This document shows positions 17,177 through 26,129 of a stretch of DNA of 64,000 nucleotides, piece by piece (position 1 is the first letter of the stretch; every line of letters starts with the position of its first letter). A program made the translations under genes and the position numbers. The notes beneath the pieces are model-generated. The model saw nothing but the letters and a program-made list of their open reading frames with translations. It was not told where the DNA came from and did not search any database. This DNA is from CALKJU01 sp046349355 (GTDB lineage: Bacteria; Pseudomonadota; Alphaproteobacteria; Geminicoccales; Geminicoccaceae): assembly GCA_046349355.1 (NCBI GenBank), contig JAXMCM010000015.1, forward strand, positions 310,001 through 374,000. The letters run 5' to 3'.

Positions 17177-17683
17177 TCACCGGATTCGCTCGAGGGCCTC
17201 GGCGAACCCCTCCAGCGGGATCTCGATGGTCAGGGTCTCGCCGGCGGCAGTCTGCAGGCCGATGCGCAAGCGGCCACCGGCGCCGTATGCCCTGGCGAGT
17301 TCGTCGTTCAGCGGGGTCGCGGCGTAGCAGCCGGCATTGTCGCAGGTCTGCAGCGGCAGGGTCAGCGGCGGCGTCTCGTCGACCTGCAGGGTCAGCCCGG
17401 CGGGCAGCAGCAGGCCGAGTGGTGTCTGCACCGAGAAGGTCAGCGGGCTGCGCGACGCGGGAGCCTGCAGCCGCAGGGTCAGCAGCACCTGATTGTTCTG
17501 CTGCTGCCGGACGAGGACGGTCTGTTCGGCGGTGCAGGCAGGCGCAACAGCCCGCGCCTCGCTGACGCAGCGGGTCGACCAGGGCGGCGGCGCCGGCGCG
17601 GCCGGCTCCTGCGCCCGTGCTACCTCATTCGCCATGAGGCATGCCGCAAGGAGGCCAACCGCCGCCGGACCCCGGTTGGCCAT
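17177..17683 (-). CDS. IalB-family exported protein downstream of the autotransporter
   Basis: 168 aa with a signal peptide (cleavage near residue 24, VARA-QE). The mature part has IalB character: WSTRC (C39), C50, a strand-rich middle (LLTLRLQAPASRSPLTF, GLLLPAGLTLQVD), the paired cysteines TCDNAGC (C114/C119), and the ELARAYGAGGRL segment. Four cysteines suggest two disulfides. It starts 11 bp after the giant autotransporter on the same strand, so the two are almost certainly co-transcribed. A role in passenger or barrel maturation is a guess from context. Confidence 0.8.
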   Translation of the reverse strand: MANRGPAAVGLLAACLMANEVARAQEPAAPAPPPWSTRCVSEARAVAPACTAEQTVLVRQQQNNQVLLTLRLQAPASRSPLTFSVQTPLGLLLPAGLTLQVDETPPLTLPLQTCDNAGCYAATPLNDELARAYGAGGRLRIGLQTAAGETLTIEIPLEGFAEALERIR

Positions 17684-17694
17684 GACGCGGCTCC

Positions 17695-18810
17695 TCAGAA
17701 GGCCATCGACAGGCGCAGGCCGCCGCCGAGGTTGGTGGTGTCGCTGCCGCGTTGCGCGAAGCCGCCAAGCCCGACCACCACGCCGCCCGACGCGATCACG
17801 TCGACGCCGAGCTCGAGGTCGAGGGTGGTGCGATCGACGTCGCTGGTGACGTCGATCACCGGCGCCCCGGATGGCGCGTCGCGGAAGCTCGCCCTTGCGG
17901 TCGGCGAGGGATCGTCGAGGAAGTGGGTGACACCGATCGAGATGCGTGGCCGCGCGACGTAGCCGTCGGCGAGCGCGACCTCGCCGCCGACCTCGAGGGC
18001 GGGCTGGAGCGCCACGAAGGTCTTGCTCTCGTCCTCAACGTCGAGGCTGGCCGCCCCGGCACCCGATTCGTCGACATCGTCGCTGTGCACCCAGGTGATG
18101 CTGAGATCGTTGCGCGGCTTCAGGTACCAGCTGCCGAAGACGAAGGCGTGTGCCACGCGGATCTGGCCGCCGGCGAACCAGGTGTCCTGCTCGCCGTCGG
18201 CCTGGAGGCCGGGGGTGATGTTGCGGGTGACGTCGACATCGGCGAACCCGCCGCTGACCGAGGCCGCCAGCAGCGTGGCGCCGAACTCGCGCTTCAGGAC
18301 GAGGCCACCCTCGAACTGGCTGGCGCTGCTGCGCCAGAGGTTGCCGTCCGCATCGGCCGACCAGCTCTCGTAGGCGGCACCGAGGCCGGCATGCCAGCCA
18401 GGCGCCAGCTCCTTCTGCGCGCCAATCGAGATGCCCGTGGCGTCGAGCGTGTAGCCGACGTCGCCCGACGACTCGTCGCGGGTGAAGCGCCGGCCCTCGA
18501 AGCCGATGCGCACGCACTGGCCTTCGGCGACGAAGCGGAAGTCGCCGGCACGCTCGCGGCAGCTCATCATCGAGTCGTTGAACTGCTCCGCCGACAGCAC
18601 GGCCGCCCATGCCGACACGGCGTAGGGCTCCGGGCTCAGCCCGTCGAGCGCATTGCCGTAGGCCCCGACATCCTCGGCCTGCAGCAGATAGAGCAGGTCG
18701 CGATGCACCGCGCCGGCAGCGTGCAGGCCCTCCAGCGCCTCGGCCACCGCCTCCTGGTTGTCGTTCAGCCCGGCCCGCAGCCGGCCGTCGAGGAAATCGA
18801 TGCCGTAGGT
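17695..18810 (-). other. Autotransporter beta-barrel domain
   Basis: C-terminal translocator domain of the giant autotransporter, roughly 370 residues. It has alternating amphipathic strands (GWHAGLGAAYESWSAD, FEGGLVLKREFGATLLAASV, FVFGSWYLKPRNDLSITWVH) and ends with an aromatic residue as BAM substrates do. Boundary approximate. Confidence 0.8.
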
Positions 18811-21800
18811 TAGGTCGACCTTCTTCGGGTTGTCGAAGGCGAGGCCGAAGTGCCCGACGGCCGAAGGCTTCACTGTCAGGTGCTGGGCCGTGGCCGGGGT
18901 GACGCCGCCCTGTGCGTCGACGATCGTCGTCCGGCTCCGGACGGTACCGGTGCCGACGTCGACGACGCGAACCTCGACGGTCCCGGTCATGTCGGCGCTG
19001 CCGCTGACGTCGACCCGGTCGTTGAGGTTGACCGTCTTGCCATCGAGGGTGACGAGGTAGGTGCCGCCCGACTGCACCAGGCTGCCGCTGACGGCGGTCG
19101 TCTTGAGCACCGCGTCGCCGCCTGGCGAGAGCAGGCCGAACACCGTGAGCCGGTTGCCGCCCCCCAGGGCCACCGTGCTGCCCGAATAGAGGCGGCCGCT
19201 GCCGTTGATGTTGAGCGTGTTGCCACCGGCGCCGAGATCGATGTTGCCGGAGAGCGTGCCGTTGACGACGACGAAATCGTTGCCCGTGGTGGCGACGACG
19301 GCCCGGCCGTCGATGCCCTCGCCCGAAGCCACGCTGCCACCGAGGCTGACCAGATTGTCGGTGCCGTCGAGGACGAGGATCGCTGCCCCCTGACCGCTGC
19401 CGCCGACGATCGTGCTGCCGTCGCGCACGGTCACCTGGACGCGGCCGTTGCCGCCCTTGCCGACGCTCTGCGCCATGATGGCGTTGGCGTCGCGGCCCTC
19501 GGCGAGAACGGTGGCGGCGACCTCGACCGTGACCGCACCGCCCTTGCCGGAGGAGCCGCCGGCCGTCGTGCCGCCGGCACTCTGGGCGAGGATGCCGTGC
19601 GCCGCCTCGCCCGAGGTGGTGATGGTGCCGGCCATGTTGACGCTGACCGCACCACCGGCGCCGCTGCCGCCACCGCTGCCGACATGGCCGACGACCGGGC
19701 TCGTGCCGATGGCCCCGGCGATGCCGCCGCCGCCGCCCACGCTCTGCGCCAGGATGCCCACGGCACTGCCGGCATGGGTGGCGATGTCGGCCGCCACCGT
19801 GACGTTCACCGCACCTCCGTCGCCCGACGAGCCGCCGGGCAGCGAGATGGGCAAGCCGGCGCCGAAGTTGCTCCAGCCGATGCCGCCGGCCGAGGCCGCG
19901 CCGAGGTTGGCGTTGCCGCCGACCCCGCCGCCACCGCCGACGCTCTGGGCGAGGATGCCGTAGGCCGCCGTGCCCGAGCCGGGGCCTCCGGTGAGGATCG
20001 TGGCCCCCGTCACGCTGACGGTCACCGTGCCGCCGTTGCCCGCGGCGCCACCGCCACCGCCGACGGCCACGGTGCCGGTAAGGCCGACGGTGGCGGTACC
20101 GCCGCGGCCACCGCCGCCGCCGACGCTCTGCGCCATGATCGCGACAGCCCCGTCGCCGCGGGTCGCGACCGTGCCATCCTCGTGGACGACGGTGACGGGG
20201 CCGCCATTGCCGCTGGCCCCGCCCTTGCCGCCGACCTCGACGACGATGGAATTGAAGGCGCTGCGGCTGTCGGCGTCGCCGGCCTCGCTGCCGCCGGCGT
20301 CGCCACCGCCGCCGCCGACGCTCTGGGCCAGGATGCCGAGCGCGCCTGCACCCGTGGTGCCGATCACACCGCTGCTGTCGACGCTGACCGTCGCCCCCGA
20401 GCCGCCGCTGCCGCCATTGCCGCCGAGGCCCAGGCGAAGCTGGATCTCGTCGTCCTTGGCGGAGACGCCGGGCGTCTTGATGGCGCCGCCCGAGCCGCCG
20501 CCGCCACCGACGCTCTGCGCGAAGATGGCGTGCGAACCGCTGCCGACGGTCTGGATCTGGGCCGAGCTCGCGATGTCGACATTGCCGCCGCGATTGCCGC
20601 TGCCGCCGGAGCCGCCGAGGACGACGCTGGCGTCGATGCTGGCGCCGCCCGGAGCCGCGTCGGCCGTAAGGCTGGTCGAGCCCAAGGTGTTGGTGCCGCC
20701 GTCGCCGCCACCGCCCCCGATACTCTGGCCGACCATGCCGTAAGAGCCGTCGCCCCAGGTCTGGATGGTGCCCGAGTTGGCGATGCTGACCGGTACGCCG
20801 GCGTTGCCCTCGCCGCCCACGCCGCCGACGACGATGCTGGCGGAATAGCTCGTGCCGCCGGCGCTGCCGGGCTCCTGGCCGAACAGCTTGGCCGACGAGG
20901 CGTTGACCCCGCCGTCGCCGCCGCCACCGCCGATGCTCTGGGCGAAGATACCGGCGGAGGCGTCGGTCCGCGTCAGCAGCGTGCCGGTGTTGGTGACGTC
21001 GACGATACCGCCGGCGCCGGCCGAGCCGCCGCCCCCGCCGATCCCGGCGCCGAGCGAGATGGAGACCTTGTCCTCGCCGGCGCCGGCTCCGGGCGCGTCG
21101 TCCGTGCCGGGTTCGTCGCCGATGGGCGTCGAGACCTTCAGGGTGGCAATGCCGCCCGAACCGCCGCCGCCACCGACGCTCTGGGCGAAAATCGCGTGCG
21201 AGCGCCCTTCGATCGTCGCGGCGTCACCGCCTGGCGTCGTGCCGGTGACCAGCGCGCCGTGGTTGACGACGGTGACGTTGCCGCCGCTGCCGCCGCCACC
21301 GCCCTTGCCGCCCAGCGCCACCTGGACCTTGGTCTGAGCCGACCAGTAGGCCGGGGCGACGCTCATCCCGCCCGAGCCGCCGCCACCGCCGATGCTCTGC
21401 GCCATGATCGCGCGCGAGCCGTCGCCGCTCGTCTGGATGCTGCCGGCGTTGGTCACCGACACGGCACCGCCGTCGCCGCCCCGGCCGCCATTGCCGCCGA
21501 GCGCCAGCGAGGCGTCGATGGTGTTGCCCTGGGCTGCCGTCGCCGACAGGGCGAGGCCGCCGCTGCCGCCACCGCCGCCAAGGCTCTGCGCCAGCAGCCC
21601 GTGCGCCTGCGCGCCGCTCGTGCTGACAGCCGTCGAGCTGGTCACCGTGACGGCCGCCGCATTGCCGCCGGCGTTGCCCTTGCCGCCGAGCGCCAGCGCC
21701 ACGGCGGCTCCGTCGAGATTGCCGGCCGCGGCGATGGTGAACCCGCCATTGCCGCCACCGCCGCCGATGCTCTGCGCTACCAGCGCGTGCGAGCCGAAGC

Positions 21801-24333
21801 CGCCGGTGGCGATGCTGCCGCCCGAGGCGACGTCGACCAGGCCGCCGGTCCCGCCGACCCCGCCGGAGCCGCCGAGCGCGAAGGCGAGGCTGCCGCCGCT
21901 CAGGCCACCGGCGAGATCGATCGCGAACCCGCCATTGCCGCCGCCACCACCGATGCTCTGCGCCAGCATGCCATAGGAGGCGGTGCCCGCCGTCTCGAGC
22001 GCGACCTTGCCGCCCGTGGTGGTCACGTCGACCTCACCGCCGGAGCCGCCCGCACCGCCGCCGCCGCCGATCGCCACGCCGAGATTGCCCTCGTCGCCGA
22101 GCGAAACGCCGACCGCGAAGCCGCCATTGCCGCCGCCGCCGCCGATGCTCTGGGCGAGGATGCCGTGCGAGCAGCCGCTGCCGCAGGTCGGATCGTCGCC
22201 GGCCGGGACGTTGCCGCCGCTCGTCGCGCCGGTGACGATCGAGCCCGCGTTCGTCACGCTCACGGAGCCGCCGTTCGAGCTGTTGGCGCCGCCGCCGCCG
22301 AGGGCGACGATCGAACTCGTGTCGGTGCCGCCATCGCCGCCGGTACCGCCGATGCTCTGGGCCAAGATGCCGCTCGCGTCGTCGCCGGCGGTGGAGATCT
22401 GCCCGTAGTTGGTCAGTGCGACGACGCCGCCGGCACCGCCGATGCTGCCACCGCCGCCCTGGCCGTAGAACAGTCCGAACCCCGAGCCGCCGCTGCCGCC
22501 GCCGCCGCCGATGCTCTGCGCCACGATCCCCATCGACTGGTCGGCGGTCGTGGTGATGGCCGCGTAGTTGAGGCTGGTGACCTTGCCGCCGTCACCGGCG
22601 CTGCCGCCGGTCGCCGCGAAGCTCACGAGACTTGCCGAGCTGCCCGCGTCTCCGGCGTGCCCGGCGATGCTCTGCAGCAGGATCCCGTGCGATTCGGGCC
22701 CGCCGGTACGGATGCTGGCGCCGGAATAGAGGTTGACCGTGAGGTCGCCCGACGGCCCCGTGCTGCCGCCACCGCCGGACTTCGGGTTGAAGAACGAGCC
22801 GTCGCTGCCCTTGCCGCCGGTGCCGCCGAGGCTCAGCACGGCCATGCCGTGCGACTGCGCCCCTTGCGTCGTGATGGCGTAGCGATTGAGCACGGTGATC
22901 CATCCGCCGCCACCGCCGCCGCCACCGTTCTTGGCGCCGCCGAAGCTGTCCGAGCCGCCGCCGTTGCCACCGTTGCCCCCTTGGCTCACGACGAGAAGGC
23001 CGTGCGCCTGGTCGCCCGTTGTCGTGATCGTCGCGGTCACTGACGACGACGGCGTGCCGATGACGACAGAACCGCCACCGCCGCCGTTGCCGGCCTGGCC
23101 GCCATTGCAGCATACGCTGTCGCCGCCGTTGCCGCCGTTGCCGCCGGTGGCGAGCACGCTAAAGCCGGCTGAGCCGTCGCCCGTGGTGGTGATGTCGACT
23201 GCGGCCGAGTTCTCCCTTAGAAGCTTGAAAATGCCGCCGAAGCCGCCATCACCGGCCGTGCCACCGGAGTTGGCAAGGCTCTCGCCTCCGGACCCGCCAT
23301 TGCCGCCACGAGCGGAGAGGTCGATGCCGGGAGATGCCGAGCCCGCGGTGGTGATCGTGTGGGCGCCCGGCAGGACGAGATCAAAGTCCTGGACACTGCC
23401 GCCGTCACCACCCCTGCCACCCTTGTAGCCGAGCCCGCCACCCCCGCCGTTGCCGGCGATGAACTCGCCATGGATCCCGGGGCTGCTGGTCGCGCCACGT
23501 GTGGCGATGGTCCACGAGTTGTTGGCGCCCAGTTGTATCGAGCCTTCGCCGCCGTCTCCCCCCGAACCGCCGTTGCCGGCGGTACTGATGTTGCCGCCAT
23601 TTCCGCCGTTGCCGGCCCGGCCGGAGGCATTGATGCCGCTCGACTGGTTGCCCTTGACCGTAACCGGGCCGGCGCCCTCGCCGAAGACGAGCGCGCTCGC
23701 CCCGTCCGCGCCATCGCCGCCGTTGCAGCAGGCGGAATCGCCGCCCCCGCCACCATTGCCGCCAGTCGCCTGGAGGAGGATTCCATGCGCAGCGGTCCCC
23801 GAGGTCTCGATGCCCGCGATTGAGGTGACGCTTACGTCACCTGTTCCACCGGGCCTGCCCGCACCCCCGGCGGAGGTCGTGCCAAAACCGCCCGACGAGC
23901 CGTTCGCACCTTGCTGAACCACCATGATGCCGTGCGCGCCGGCACCCGTCGTCCTGATGCCGTCGGCGGAAAACCCTAAGGACGCATTGAGGCGGCTATA
24001 GCCGGTCGCGCCGGCCGCCATCTGTCCGGTCAACCGGATACCTGCCACACCGCTTGCCGGCTCGATGGTCACCTGCAGCTTGTTGACGTCGAGTTGAGTG
24101 TAGGGTTGCGGCGCCGATGTCGGGAAGTCGATGCCGTCGGCGATGCCGGCCGACTGGTTGCCCTGGCAGGTGATGGTCCGCGTCGAGCTGTTGACCGTTG
24201 TCGTGCAGGCGTCGGGCTTGGCCTCGGCCAATCGGGCCGCCGCACCGACATATAGTACCGCTGCTGCGACCGCGACGAGCCGAAGCGAGGCCGCATTGGA
24301 GTTGCCTCGACGAGACGTCTCGCAACACGGCAT
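17695..24333 (-). CDS. Giant glycine-rich autotransporter (type Va)
   Basis: 2212 aa. The signal peptide ends at about residue 38 (RLAEA-KP). The passenger (about 40-1840) is built of near-tandem units with the recurrent core AQSIGGGGGxGG, of which I count about 17, preceded by a less regular N-terminal GGNGG-rich region; this predicts a long beta-solenoid. The last 370 residues are an autotransporter beta-barrel ending in LSMAF with terminal phenylalanine. Vicinal cysteines occur twice as DS(A/V)CCNGG, plus CGSGC. The ATG has AGGAAAA upstream. Family members are adhesins or surface fibres; the ligand is unknown. Antisense open frames across it are shadows. Confidence 0.93.
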   Translation of the reverse strand: MPCCETSRRGNSNAASLRLVAVAAAVLYVGAAARLAEAKPDACTTTVNSSTRTITCQGNQSAGIADGIDFPTSAPQPYTQLDVNKLQVTIEPASGVAGIRLTGQMAAGATGYSRLNASLGFSADGIRTTGAGAHGIMVVQQGANGSSGGFGTTSAGGAGRPGGTGDVSVTSIAGIETSGTAAHGILLQATGGNGGGGGDSACCNGGDGADGASALVFGEGAGPVTVKGNQSSGINASGRAGNGGNGGNISTAGNGGSGGDGGEGSIQLGANNSWTIATRGATSSPGIHGEFIAGNGGGGGLGYKGGRGGDGGSVQDFDLVLPGAHTITTAGSASPGIDLSARGGNGGSGGESLANSGGTAGDGGFGGIFKLLRENSAAVDITTTGDGSAGFSVLATGGNGGNGGDSVCCNGGQAGNGGGGGSVVIGTPSSSVTATITTTGDQAHGLLVVSQGGNGGNGGGSDSFGGAKNGGGGGGGGWITVLNRYAITTQGAQSHGMAVLSLGGTGGKGSDGSFFNPKSGGGGSTGPSGDLTVNLYSGASIRTGGPESHGILLQSIAGHAGDAGSSASLVSFAATGGSAGDGGKVTSLNYAAITTTADQSMGIVAQSIGGGGGSGGSGFGLFYGQGGGGSIGGAGGVVALTNYGQISTAGDDASGILAQSIGGTGGDGGTDTSSIVALGGGGANSSNGGSVSVTNAGSIVTGATSGGNVPAGDDPTCGSGCSHGILAQSIGGGGGNGGFAVGVSLGDEGNLGVAIGGGGGAGGSGGEVDVTTTGGKVALETAGTASYGMLAQSIGGGGGNGGFAIDLAGGLSGGSLAFALGGSGGVGGTGGLVDVASGGSIATGGFGSHALVAQSIGGGGGNGGFTIAAAGNLDGAAVALALGGKGNAGGNAAAVTVTSSTAVSTSGAQAHGLLAQSLGGGGGSGGLALSATAAQGNTIDASLALGGNGGRGGDGGAVSVTNAGSIQTSGDGSRAIMAQSIGGGGGSGGMSVAPAYWSAQTKVQVALGGKGGGGGSGGNVTVVNHGALVTGTTPGGDAATIEGRSHAIFAQSVGGGGGSGGIATLKVSTPIGDEPGTDDAPGAGAGEDKVSISLGAGIGGGGGSAGAGGIVDVTNTGTLLTRTDASAGIFAQSIGGGGGDGGVNASSAKLFGQEPGSAGGTSYSASIVVGGVGGEGNAGVPVSIANSGTIQTWGDGSYGMVGQSIGGGGGDGGTNTLGSTSLTADAAPGGASIDASVVLGGSGGSGNRGGNVDIASSAQIQTVGSGSHAIFAQSVGGGGGSGGAIKTPGVSAKDDEIQLRLGLGGNGGSGGSGATVSVDSSGVIGTTGAGALGILAQSVGGGGGDAGGSEAGDADSRSAFNSIVVEVGGKGGASGNGGPVTVVHEDGTVATRGDGAVAIMAQSVGGGGGRGGTATVGLTGTVAVGGGGGAAGNGGTVTVSVTGATILTGGPGSGTAAYGILAQSVGGGGGVGGNANLGAASAGGIGWSNFGAGLPISLPGGSSGDGGAVNVTVAADIATHAGSAVGILAQSVGGGGGIAGAIGTSPVVGHVGSGGGSGAGGAVSVNMAGTITTSGEAAHGILAQSAGGTTAGGSSGKGGAVTVEVAATVLAEGRDANAIMAQSVGKGGNGRVQVTVRDGSTIVGGSGQGAAILVLDGTDNLVSLGGSVASGEGIDGRAVVATTGNDFVVVNGTLSGNIDLGAGGNTLNINGSGRLYSGSTVALGGGNRLTVFGLLSPGGDAVLKTTAVSGSLVQSGGTYLVTLDGKTVNLNDRVDVSGSADMTGTVEVRVVDVGTGTVRSRTTIVDAQGGVTPATAQHLTVKPSAVGHFGLAFDNPKKVDLTYGIDFLDGRLRAGLNDNQEAVAEALEGLHAAGAVHRDLLYLLQAEDVGAYGNALDGLSPEPYAVSAWAAVLSAEQFNDSMMSCRERAGDFRFVAEGQCVRIGFEGRRFTRDESSGDVGYTLDATGISIGAQKELAPGWHAGLGAAYESWSADADGNLWRSSASQFEGGLVLKREFGATLLAASVSGGFADVDVTRNITPGLQADGEQDTWFAGGQIRVAHAFVFGSWYLKPRNDLSITWVHSDDVDESGAGAASLDVEDESKTFVALQPALEVGGEVALADGYVARPRISIGVTHFLDDPSPTARASFRDAPSGAPVIDVTSDVDRTTLDLELGVDVIASGGVVVGLGGFAQRGSDTTNLGGGLRLSMAF
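19400..22700 (-). repeat. Tandem AQS(I/V)GGGGGxGG-encoding units in the autotransporter passenger
   Basis: About 17 copies of a degenerate unit, spaced 55-80 codons apart, each with the core (G/A)I(L/M/F)AQS(I/V)GGGGG. Copy length and linker sequence vary, so this is a protein-level rather than exact DNA repeat. Boundaries approximate. Confidence 0.85.
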
Positions 24334-25093
24334 CGACGTTTTCCTGTCTTTGAATGTTCACGGCAACGAGTAGGACAACTGGCTGATATGAGCAATGCAG
24401 TTCGCGAGTGATGCCAACGGCCTGAAGCCATTCCAGGCTTAGGCGTTCATATTGCCGATGAACGGCGCCCAGCGGCTTCTATTTTAAGGCGACTGAGCAA
24501 GAGTCCGCTCGAGATTGACTTTCGAACACTATCCGGTTGCCCCGCGCCAACGTCGACACGGCGCATGGACCTCGCTGATGGTTCGGCCGGCCATGACGAG
24601 CGTATCCCCAATCTGTCCCGGCTCCGAGGATGAACTGCGGCCGGGCATGTCCTCCGCACCCCGCACCCTATGCGGCCAGGTTGTCACGCCGCGGGAGCGG
24701 CAAGTCCTCCAGCGGTGGAGGCAACGTGTAGACCTTCTTGCCCCGGATGCCGGCGTCAAGGTCACGAAACAGGAAGCTGAGGTGTCTCCGATACCGCCAG
24801 CTACACCATCAGGCGGGACCCGATCACAGCCCCTGACCGCAAAGGCGGCATCTTGGCCCGAGCGCAGATGCCCGGACACTCAGTCAGTACGTGCATCCTC
24901 CCACACTCCAGTGCCTGATCCGAGCCGCCGAGCCGGGCTGGTTGGAGCGGAGGATCCGGTACCGGATCCTGGCGGATGTCAAACTACAAGCGGGTCGGCA
25001 TGACCCGGGCCTTCCACGCACCACGGCCGCGAAACGGTTCCGGACGGTACCCATCGCCGATCATCCGCAGCCTACACGACGGAGTTGCCCGCC
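24334..25093. other. Gene-poor interval upstream of the autotransporter
   Basis: About 760 bp without a convincing gene and visibly less GC-rich than its surroundings near 24340-24520. The left edge holds the autotransporter leader and ribosome site. A short minus-strand frame ending at 24668 has a protein-like composition (WRYRRHLSFLFRDLD...) but no start and no recognised family; it may be a gene remnant. A 20-bp palindrome lies at 24951-24970. Confidence 0.5.
24951..24970. repeat. 20-bp perfect palindrome
   Basis: AGGATCCGGTACCGGATCCT is identical to its reverse complement over 20 bases. It has no loop, so it resembles a protein-binding or resolution site rather than a terminator. It lies in the gene-poor interval with no adjacent promoter that I can identify. 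Confidence 0.8.
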
Positions 25094-25282
25094 ATGCCCC
25101 ACCCTCACGAGCGCCACGCCATCGACGGCAAGCAGGCCGAGAACCAGAAGCGCCAGGTGATCGCCCGGCGCGACTTCCGCTACTGGATGGAGCGGCGCCG
25201 GCCGCGGGTCTGCATCCATGAGGCGACGTCGGCGACGCCCGGCGAGACCGGCGCACGCGACTGCGACGAGAGCCATCCCTGA
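25094..25282 (+). CDS. Possible small basic protein (62 aa)
   Basis: The ATG at 25094 follows GGAG at 25081-25084 with good spacing. The product is hydrophilic and basic in the middle (QKRQVIARRDFRYWMERRRPR), with a cysteine at each end of the C-terminal third. No family is recognised. It stands alone, 34 bp from the convergent TauE/SafE gene end. It could be a real small gene or a chance frame; the ribosome site is the main support. Confidence 0.4.
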   Translation: MPHPHERHAIDGKQAENQKRQVIARRDFRYWMERRRPRVCIHEATSATPGETGARDCDESHP

Positions 25283-25316
25283 CCGGCGGGCGTCGGTCGC
25301 CTGCCGGCACGGCCGG

Positions 25317-26129
25317 TCAGGAGGGTCCGGGCGGCGGCAGATAGTGGCTCAGCAGGTGGGCCGCCTCGAGGACGATCACGCCGAGCAGGATCCTGACGGT
25401 CCACAGCCTGGCGGCAGGCCGGGCGGCCAGCGAGGCGCCGAGCCAGCCACCGGCGAGCGACCCGATGGCGAGGAAGGAGCCGGCGCCCCAGGCCACGCTG
25501 CCGCCGTCGGCGAAGATCGCCAGGGTGACGAGGCTGGACAGGAAGATCAGCGCCGCCTTCAGGCCGTTGGCTCCCAGCAGCGGCAGCCTGACGAGCAGGA
25601 CGAGCCCGAGCAGCAGGTAGGTGGCACCGTCGAGGACGATGAAGCCGAGCCAGCAGCCGATGGCGAAGAAGGCGAGCTGGGTCACGAGGTCGGTGCGGGG
25701 CGGCCGGGCGGCGGGCTCGGCCAGCAGGCGGTTCAGGCCGGCCAGGACGACGAGCAGGGCCAGCAGCACGGCGGCGGTGACGGCGAGGCGCAGGTCGGGG
25801 GCCGGCAGCAGCTGGGCGGCGACGGCGCCGAGGACGGTGCCGCCAAGGGATGATGGCGCCAGCCGGGCGAGCAGCCGCCAGTCGACGGCCCCCTGCCGCT
25901 GGAACCTGACGAGGGCCGACAGTGCGCCGACCACCACCGGCAGCCGGTTGGTGGCGTTGGCGGTCGCCGGATCCAAGCCGAGCAGCAACAGCAGCGGCAG
26001 GGTCAGCGCCGAGCCGCTCGAGGCCAGCGCATTGAGCAGGCCGCAGCCGAGGCCGGCAGCGAGCAGGAGCGGCAGGGCGCCGGCGGCGGCGAGCTCGGGC
26101 ACGGCGTGGCTGCCCGGCGATGCCGACAT
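25317..26129 (-). CDS. TauE/SafE family membrane transporter
   Basis: 270 aa with about eight hydrophobic segments, the size of TauE/SafE (former DUF81) permeases, proposed exporters of sulfite or sulfonates. Family features are the pair of glycine/asparagine-rich segments GCGLLNALASSGSALTLPLLLLLG and DPATANATNRLPVVVGALSAL, and the second-half motif LGANGLKAALIFLSS. The start overlaps the first bases of the broken gene block on the plus strand. The frame is intact, unlike its right-hand neighbours. Confidence 0.85.
   Translation of the reverse strand: MSASPGSHAVPELAAAGALPLLLAAGLGCGLLNALASSGSALTLPLLLLLGLDPATANATNRLPVVVGALSALVRFQRQGAVDWRLLARLAPSSLGGTVLGAVAAQLLPAPDLRLAVTAAVLLALLVVLAGLNRLLAEPAARPPRTDLVTQLAFFAIGCWLGFIVLDGATYLLLGLVLLVRLPLLGANGLKAALIFLSSLVTLAIFADGGSVAWGAGSFLAIGSLAGGWLGASLAARPAARLWTVRILLGVIVLEAAHLLSHYLPPPGPS

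Noticed and set aside
19400..22700. CRISPR-like repetition
   Set aside because: The repeats are degenerate, translated and vary in spacing; they encode the autotransporter passenger. No CRISPR array or cas gene was seen in the window.
18850..23043. Very long open frame on the plus strand across the autotransporter
   Set aside because: It is antisense to the GGxGG repeats; repetitive GC-rich codons keep the opposite strand free of stops. Its product is low-complexity Ala/Asp/Arg-rich with no domain, while the minus strand shows signal peptide, repeats and barrel.
24668..24810. Short minus-strand frame reading WRYRRHLSFLFRDLDAGIRGKK...
   Set aside because: It has a natural-looking composition, but no start codon, no recognised family and a stop just upstream. 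Kept only as a possible gene remnant in the gene-poor interval.
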